The notes below the pieces were generated by a model that was not told where the DNA came from, searched no databases, and saw only the letters and a list, made by a program, of their open reading frames with translations. DNA of 64,000 bases, taken from Pseudomonas sp. GOM6 (GTDB lineage Bacteria > Pseudomonadota > Gammaproteobacteria > Pseudomonadales > Pseudomonadaceae). Below are positions 60,484 through 64,000 of the stretch, piece by piece. The stretch spans positions 62,001 to 126,000 of the forward strand of contig NZ_JARPUS010000001.1 of assembly GCF_029537485.1 (NCBI RefSeq). The letters are read 5' to 3'. A program made the position numbers and the translations under genes. Each line of letters opens with the position of its first letter. The first letter of the stretch is position 1.

Positions 60484-62313
60484 ATGATCTTTTCCGATTT
60501 GCCCTTCGGTCCTCTGCAGCGCGCCCTGCTGGCCAGCCTGCAGCGTCTCGATCCCCGGGCCGACGAGGCCGTGCTGGCCTGCGCCGCCCTGTGCAGCGAG
60601 GCTCTGGCCGCGGGCGATGTGTGCCTGCCGCTGGCGCGGGTGGCAGGGCGCAGGCCCTGGCCGGAGTTCGATTTCGCCCTGCCGCCTTTGGCCGAGCTGC
60701 ATGGCCTGCTGCGCGCCTCCACCCTGGTTGGCGCACCGGGTGACTTTGCTCCGCTGATTGTCGAAGGCGAGCGCCTGTACCTGGCGCGCTATCAGGCCTA
60801 CGAGCAGCGCCTGGCCGAGCGCCTGCTGGCGATGTCCGCCGAGCGCCCCGAGGTGGATGAGGCCGTGCTGAGCGAAAGCCTGACGCGGCTGTTTTCGTTC
60901 AACACGCAACAGCCCGACTGGCAGCGCCTGGCCGCCGCGCAGGCGGTACGCCGGCGTCTGGCGGTGATCTCCGGCGGCCCCGGCACCGGCAAGACCACTA
61001 CCGTGGTGCGCCTGCTCGCCGCGCTCTTGGAGCAACCTGGTGGTGACAGGCTGGCCATCGGCCTGGCCGCACCGACCGGCAAGGCGGCGGCACGCATGGC
61101 CGAGGCGATCCGCAATGCCAAGGCCAGCCTGCCACTGGCCGACGAACTCAAGGCGCTGCTGCCCGAAGAGGCGCGCACCCTGCACCGCCTGCTCGGCAGC
61201 CGTGGCGACAGTCCGGCGGTGCGCCACGACGCGGCGCGGCCACTGGCACTGGACGTGCTGGTGGTGGACGAGGCGTCGATGGTCGACCTGGCGCTGATGG
61301 CCAAGTTGGTCGCTGCCCTGCCGCCGCAGGCGCGGCTGATCCTGCTCGGCGACAAGGATCAGTTGGCCGCCGTGGAGGCTGGCGCGGTGTTTGCCGAGCT
61401 GTGTGAGGGGCGTGGCTTCGATGCTGAAGCGGCCGCCGAGCTGCAGCGCATCACCGGGCAGGCGGTGCCGATCGAAGCGCCACGCTCGGCGCTGGGTGAT
61501 GCCGTGGTGCTGCTGAGCCACAGCCATCGTTTCGCCGGTGACAGCGGCATCGGCGAGCTGGCGCGCCGGAGTAATGCTGGCGATGCCGCCGGCACGCTCA
61601 ATCTGCTGCGCGAGAACCGCGCGGATCTGGCCTGGCAAGCCGAGCCGAGCCAGGCCGCGCTGCTGGAGCGCTTGGAGCAGGGTTATGCGCCCTATCTCAA
61701 GGCCGCCCGCAAAGGCGATCCAAGCGAAGCCTTCGCCGCCTTCAACGCCTTCCGCGCGCTCACCGCCCAGCGCGAAGGCCCCTGGGGCGTGAGCGGGATC
61801 AACGAGGCGCTGGAAGCGCGGATCAAACGCCGCTATTCGTTGCCCGAGCGCGAGCGCTGGTATCCCGGCCGTGCGGTGATGGTGCGGCAGAACGACTATG
61901 CCCTCGGTCTGTTCAACGGCGATATTGGCATCTGCCTCGCTTCCGAGTATGGCCTGCGCGTCTATTTCGAGGGCGAAGACGGCTTCCGCGCCTTCGCCCC
62001 GGCGCGCCTGCCCAGCCACGACAGCGCCTTCGCCATGACCGTGCACAAGAGCCAGGGCTCGGAGTTCGCCGAAGTGCTGCTGGTTCTGCCGGAAAGCCCC
62101 AGCCCACTGCTGACCCGCGCGCTGTTCTACACCGGTATCACCCGCGCCAAGCAGAAAGTGGAAATCTGGGGCCTGCCGGCGCGTCTGGCCGAGGCGGTGA
62201 ATACCAGGGCCGAGCGCGCGGCGGGGTTGGCCGAACGGTTGGGGGCGGGGCCGTGCGAGCGGTCACAACCACCGGCAGCAGTGACAGCAACGGATCAGCT
62301 CAGTCTGTTTTGA
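60484..62313 (+). CDS. recD: Exodeoxyribonuclease V alpha subunit RecD
   Basis: 5'-3' helicase subunit of 609 residues. Walker A SGGPGTGKTTTVVRLL (near 160-180), TGKAAARMAEAI, Walker B VVDEASMVDLALM and the C-terminal AMTVHKSQGSEF are present. ATG 60484 has GGAGG upstream (MIFSDLPFGPLQ). It lies 214 bases after recB, separated by REP elements, so expression may be uncoupled from recB. A repeat and a terminator follow. Confidence 0.95.
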   Translation: MIFSDLPFGPLQRALLASLQRLDPRADEAVLACAALCSEALAAGDVCLPLARVAGRRPWPEFDFALPPLAELHGLLRASTLVGAPGDFAPLIVEGERLYLARYQAYEQRLAERLLAMSAERPEVDEAVLSESLTRLFSFNTQQPDWQRLAAAQAVRRRLAVISGGPGTGKTTTVVRLLAALLEQPGGDRLAIGLAAPTGKAAARMAEAIRNAKASLPLADELKALLPEEARTLHRLLGSRGDSPAVRHDAARPLALDVLVVDEASMVDLALMAKLVAALPPQARLILLGDKDQLAAVEAGAVFAELCEGRGFDAEAAAELQRITGQAVPIEAPRSALGDAVVLLSHSHRFAGDSGIGELARRSNAGDAAGTLNLLRENRADLAWQAEPSQAALLERLEQGYAPYLKAARKGDPSEAFAAFNAFRALTAQREGPWGVSGINEALEARIKRRYSLPERERWYPGRAVMVRQNDYALGLFNGDIGICLASEYGLRVYFEGEDGFRAFAPARLPSHDSAFAMTVHKSQGSEFAEVLLVLPESPSPLLTRALFYTGITRAKQKVEIWGLPARLAEAVNTRAERAAGLAERLGAGPCERSQPPAAVTATDQLSLF

Positions 62314-62326
62314 CGATGCCCTCTCT

Positions 62327-62360
62327 CCCGGACTGAAGTCCGGGCTACAGTCCGGGCTAC
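62327..62360. repeat. Short CCCGGACT/AGTCCGGG repeat
   Basis: CCCGGACT-GA-AGTCCGGG (62327-62344) is a tight dyad, followed by another AGTCCGGGCTAC copy. It is a dispersed pseudomonad-type intergenic repeat by appearance. Confidence 0.6.
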
Positions 62361-62376
62361 TTCGGGGTAGGGAATG

Positions 62377-62407
62377 AAAAACGGGGCCATTTGGCCCCGT
62401 TTTCTTT
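62377..62407. terminator. Bidirectional terminator between recD and terC-family gene
   Basis: AAAACGGGGCCA pairs with TGGCCCCGTTTT around TT, giving a T-run on each strand. It serves recD forward and the TerC gene in reverse. Confidence 0.92.
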
Positions 62408-62422
62408 TGCGCGCGTTTCGGC

Positions 62423-63184
62423 TTATTCGCCCGGAATATCCTTGCGCAGCTTGACCGGGTCTTCCTTGCGGCCGCGGGCGATGCGCATGCGGATATTCAG
62501 CGCTTCGACGCCCAGGGAGAAGGCCATGGCGAAGTAGACGTAGCCTTTTGGCACATGCACTTCGAAGGCTTCGGCGATCAGCACGGTGCCGACCACCACG
62601 AGGAAGGCCAGGGCCAGCATCTTCAGCGACGGGTGCTTGTCGATGAAGTCGCTGATGGTGCCGGCGGCCAGCATCATCACCAGCACGGCGACGATGATTG
62701 CGGCGACCATGACCGGCACCTGGTCGACCATGCCGACGGCGGTGATCACCGAGTCGAGGCTGAACACGATGTCGATGATGGCGATCTGGATGATGGTGCC
62801 GATGAAGTTTCGCGCGGCGGTGTTGCCCGGCGTCTGCTCGGTTTCGTCCTCGCCTTCCAGGCTGTGGTACATCTCGGTGGTGCTCTTCCACAGCAGGAAC
62901 AGGCCGCCGAAGAACAGGATCAGGTCACGCCCGGAGATACCCTGGCCGAACAGCTCGAACAAGTCATTGGTCAGGCGCATGATCCAGGTGATCGACAGCA
63001 GCAGAAGGATGCGGGTGATCATCGCCAGGGCCAGGCCGAACAGACGGGTGCGCGCCTGCAGGTGCGGCGGCATGCGCCCGACCAGGATGGCGATCATGAT
63101 GATGTTGTCGATGCCGAGGACGATTTCCAGGGCGGTCAGGGTCAGAAAGGCAACCCAGATTTCCGGGTTGGTCAGCCATTCCAT
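62423..63184 (-). CDS. TerC-family integral membrane protein
   Basis: Membrane protein of 253 residues with about seven hydrophobic helices. Acidic residues within helices match the family: LEIVLGIDNIIMIAIL and DIVFSLDSVITAVGM, both with the Asp that is proposed to bind metal. TerC proteins are linked to manganese handling in several bacteria and to tellurium resistance in others. No ter operon is nearby, so metal export or loading during secretion is the better guess. Confidence 0.9.
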   Translation of the reverse strand: MEWLTNPEIWVAFLTLTALEIVLGIDNIIMIAILVGRMPPHLQARTRLFGLALAMITRILLLLSITWIMRLTNDLFELFGQGISGRDLILFFGGLFLLWKSTTEMYHSLEGEDETEQTPGNTAARNFIGTIIQIAIIDIVFSLDSVITAVGMVDQVPVMVAAIIVAVLVMMLAAGTISDFIDKHPSLKMLALAFLVVVGTVLIAEAFEVHVPKGYVYFAMAFSLGVEALNIRMRIARGRKEDPVKLRKDIPGE

Positions 63185-63287
63185 AGGGATTCCTTGGTGT
63201 GAGGGGCACGCGCCGTGAGCGGCGCGCGATTCTAGCGTCTGATTTGTGAAAAAAACGTCGAAACCGACCAGCGTCAGGTCGCCGTGC

Positions 63288-64000
63288 TCAATGGCTCAGC
63301 AGGCTCATCACCAAAGGCAGGCTGGCTGCGGCCAGCAGGGTTTGCAGGGTGATGATCCCGGCCATCAGGTGGCTGTCGCCGCCGAGCTGGCGGGTCAGCA
63401 CGTAGGCGGTGGGCGCGGTGGGCAGGGCGAAGAACAGGATCAACACGCTGCTTTCCAGCGGTGGCAGCTGCAGCAGGCGGGCGACGGCGAAGGCCAGGGC
63501 GGGCATGGCCAGCAGGCGCAGGGCGCAGTTCCAGGTCAGCGCGGCCTTTTCCCCGCGCAGCTCCTGTGGGCGCAGCGCGGCGCCGACGCAGAGCAGGCCG
63601 AGCGGCAGGCTGGCCGCAGCCAGCAGACCGAGCAGGCGGTCGCTGCCGCCGGGCAGGCCGAGGCCGCTCAAGTTGACCAGGACGCCGGCCAGGCAGGCGA
63701 GGATCAGCGGGTTCTTCAGCACCGGCAGCAGCAGACCGCGGGCGCTGACGCCGCGGTCCGCCGACAGCGACCACACCGACAGCACGTTCACCGTCGGCAC
63801 CATCAGCGCCAGCAGCAGGGCGGCCAGTACCAGGCCGGGCTGGCCATGCAGGCTGCCGATGGCGGCCAGGCCCAGATAGGTATTGAAACGCAGGATGCCC
63901 TGACTGAATGCGCCGAAACGCGCCGCCGGCCAGCCGCGCAGGCGGCGCAGTAGCAACAGGCCGAGCCAGCTGGCACCGAGGGCGCAGAACACCGCCAGGG
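63288..64000 (-). CDS. AEC-family transporter (5' part outside window)
   Basis: Membrane protein of the auxin-efflux-carrier family, with at least 237 residues visible and no start before the window ends. Helices include LLLPVLKNPLILACLAGVL, LLAAASLPLGLLCVGAALRP and the C-terminal PTAPTAYVLTRQLGGDSHLM, a family signature. Such carriers move small carboxylates or amino acids. The N-terminal part, about 60-80 residues by family length, lies beyond position 64000. Confidence 0.88.
   Translation of the reverse strand, partial: LAVFCALGASWLGLLLLRRLRGWPAARFGAFSQGILRFNTYLGLAAIGSLHGQPGLVLAALLLALMVPTVNVLSVWSLSADRGVSARGLLLPVLKNPLILACLAGVLVNLSGLGLPGGSDRLLGLLAAASLPLGLLCVGAALRPQELRGEKAALTWNCALRLLAMPALAFAVARLLQLPPLESSVLILFFALPTAPTAYVLTRQLGGDSHLMAGIITLQTLLAAASLPLVMSLLSH

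Noticed and set aside
57984..60722. 912-codon reverse-strand open frame over recB
   Set aside because: Antisense to recB, whose helicase and nuclease motifs are complete.

Overview
This window looks like chromosomal DNA of a Pseudomonas species. GC content is high, GC-rich REP elements of the Pseudomonas type occur in several gaps, and the gene order repeatedly matches blocks known from P. aeruginosa: znuC-zur / znuA / thrB / polA / engB / cytochrome c4 / dsbA / diguanylate cyclase dgcH / ampDh2; kinB-algB with the neighbouring DUF1328 and ivy genes; purEK; pycR-pycAB; and aspA with its LysR regulator. The species cannot be fixed from the sequence alone. I saw no tRNA, rRNA, CRISPR array, prophage or insertion sequence. 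Genes at both ends are cut by the window: znuC at the left, an AEC-family transporter at the right.

Left block (1-15.6 kb). Zinc uptake and its regulator Zur come first, with a probable Zur box in the divergent zur/znuA gap. Then follow homoserine kinase, DNA polymerase I and, in the polA-engB gap, a probable ErsA small RNA with an AlgU-type promoter and a strong terminator. EngB, two c-type cytochromes, DsbA, a phosphodiesterase-fold protein, a GGDEF protein with a seven-copy hexanucleotide repeat, a DASH-type cryptochrome, a MarC-like membrane protein and the lipoprotein amidase AmpDh2 complete the block.

Signalling and envelope block (15.6-29.7 kb). A five-gene signalling cluster holds a lone receiver protein (opposite strand), a CHASE3-GAF hybrid kinase with three receivers, CheR, a receiver-less CheB and a receiver-kinase. 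No CheA, CheW or chemoreceptor gene lies in it. Next comes algB-kinB. It is flanked by two forward operons whose upstream regions share one architecture: dyads of the form TGCA-N3-TGCA, an IHF-like site, then a -24/-12 sigma-54 promoter. Both operons encode small envelope proteins, and each carries one copy of a two-gene module: a short exported protein ending in WVF, then a tiny membrane protein. The second operon also holds a triple-BON protein, a four-helix-bundle protein, a DUF1328 protein and an Ivy lysozyme inhibitor. A regulon of AlgB acting with sigma-54 is the simplest reading.

Metabolic block (29.8-46.9 kb). purEK, preceded by a terminator inside a possible leader; a GlsB-like membrane protein; a TRAP transporter (dctQM divergent from a TakP-like binding protein) with a GntR/PdhR-like operator; a second zwf divergent from a HexR-like regulator across a perfect HexR-type palindrome; pycR divergent from pycAB; a bicarbonate transporter gene pair resembling sbtAB directly downstream of pycAB; and aspA divergent from a LysR gene across a good LysR box.

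Right block (46.9-64 kb). A small lipoprotein, a fused SpmA/SpmB-like membrane protein, a chemoreceptor with a possible FliA promoter, a DUF5924 membrane protein, a Na/Pi cotransporter, recC-recB-recD (with a REP element translated inside recC and several more between recB and recD), a TerC-family protein and the truncated AEC transporter.
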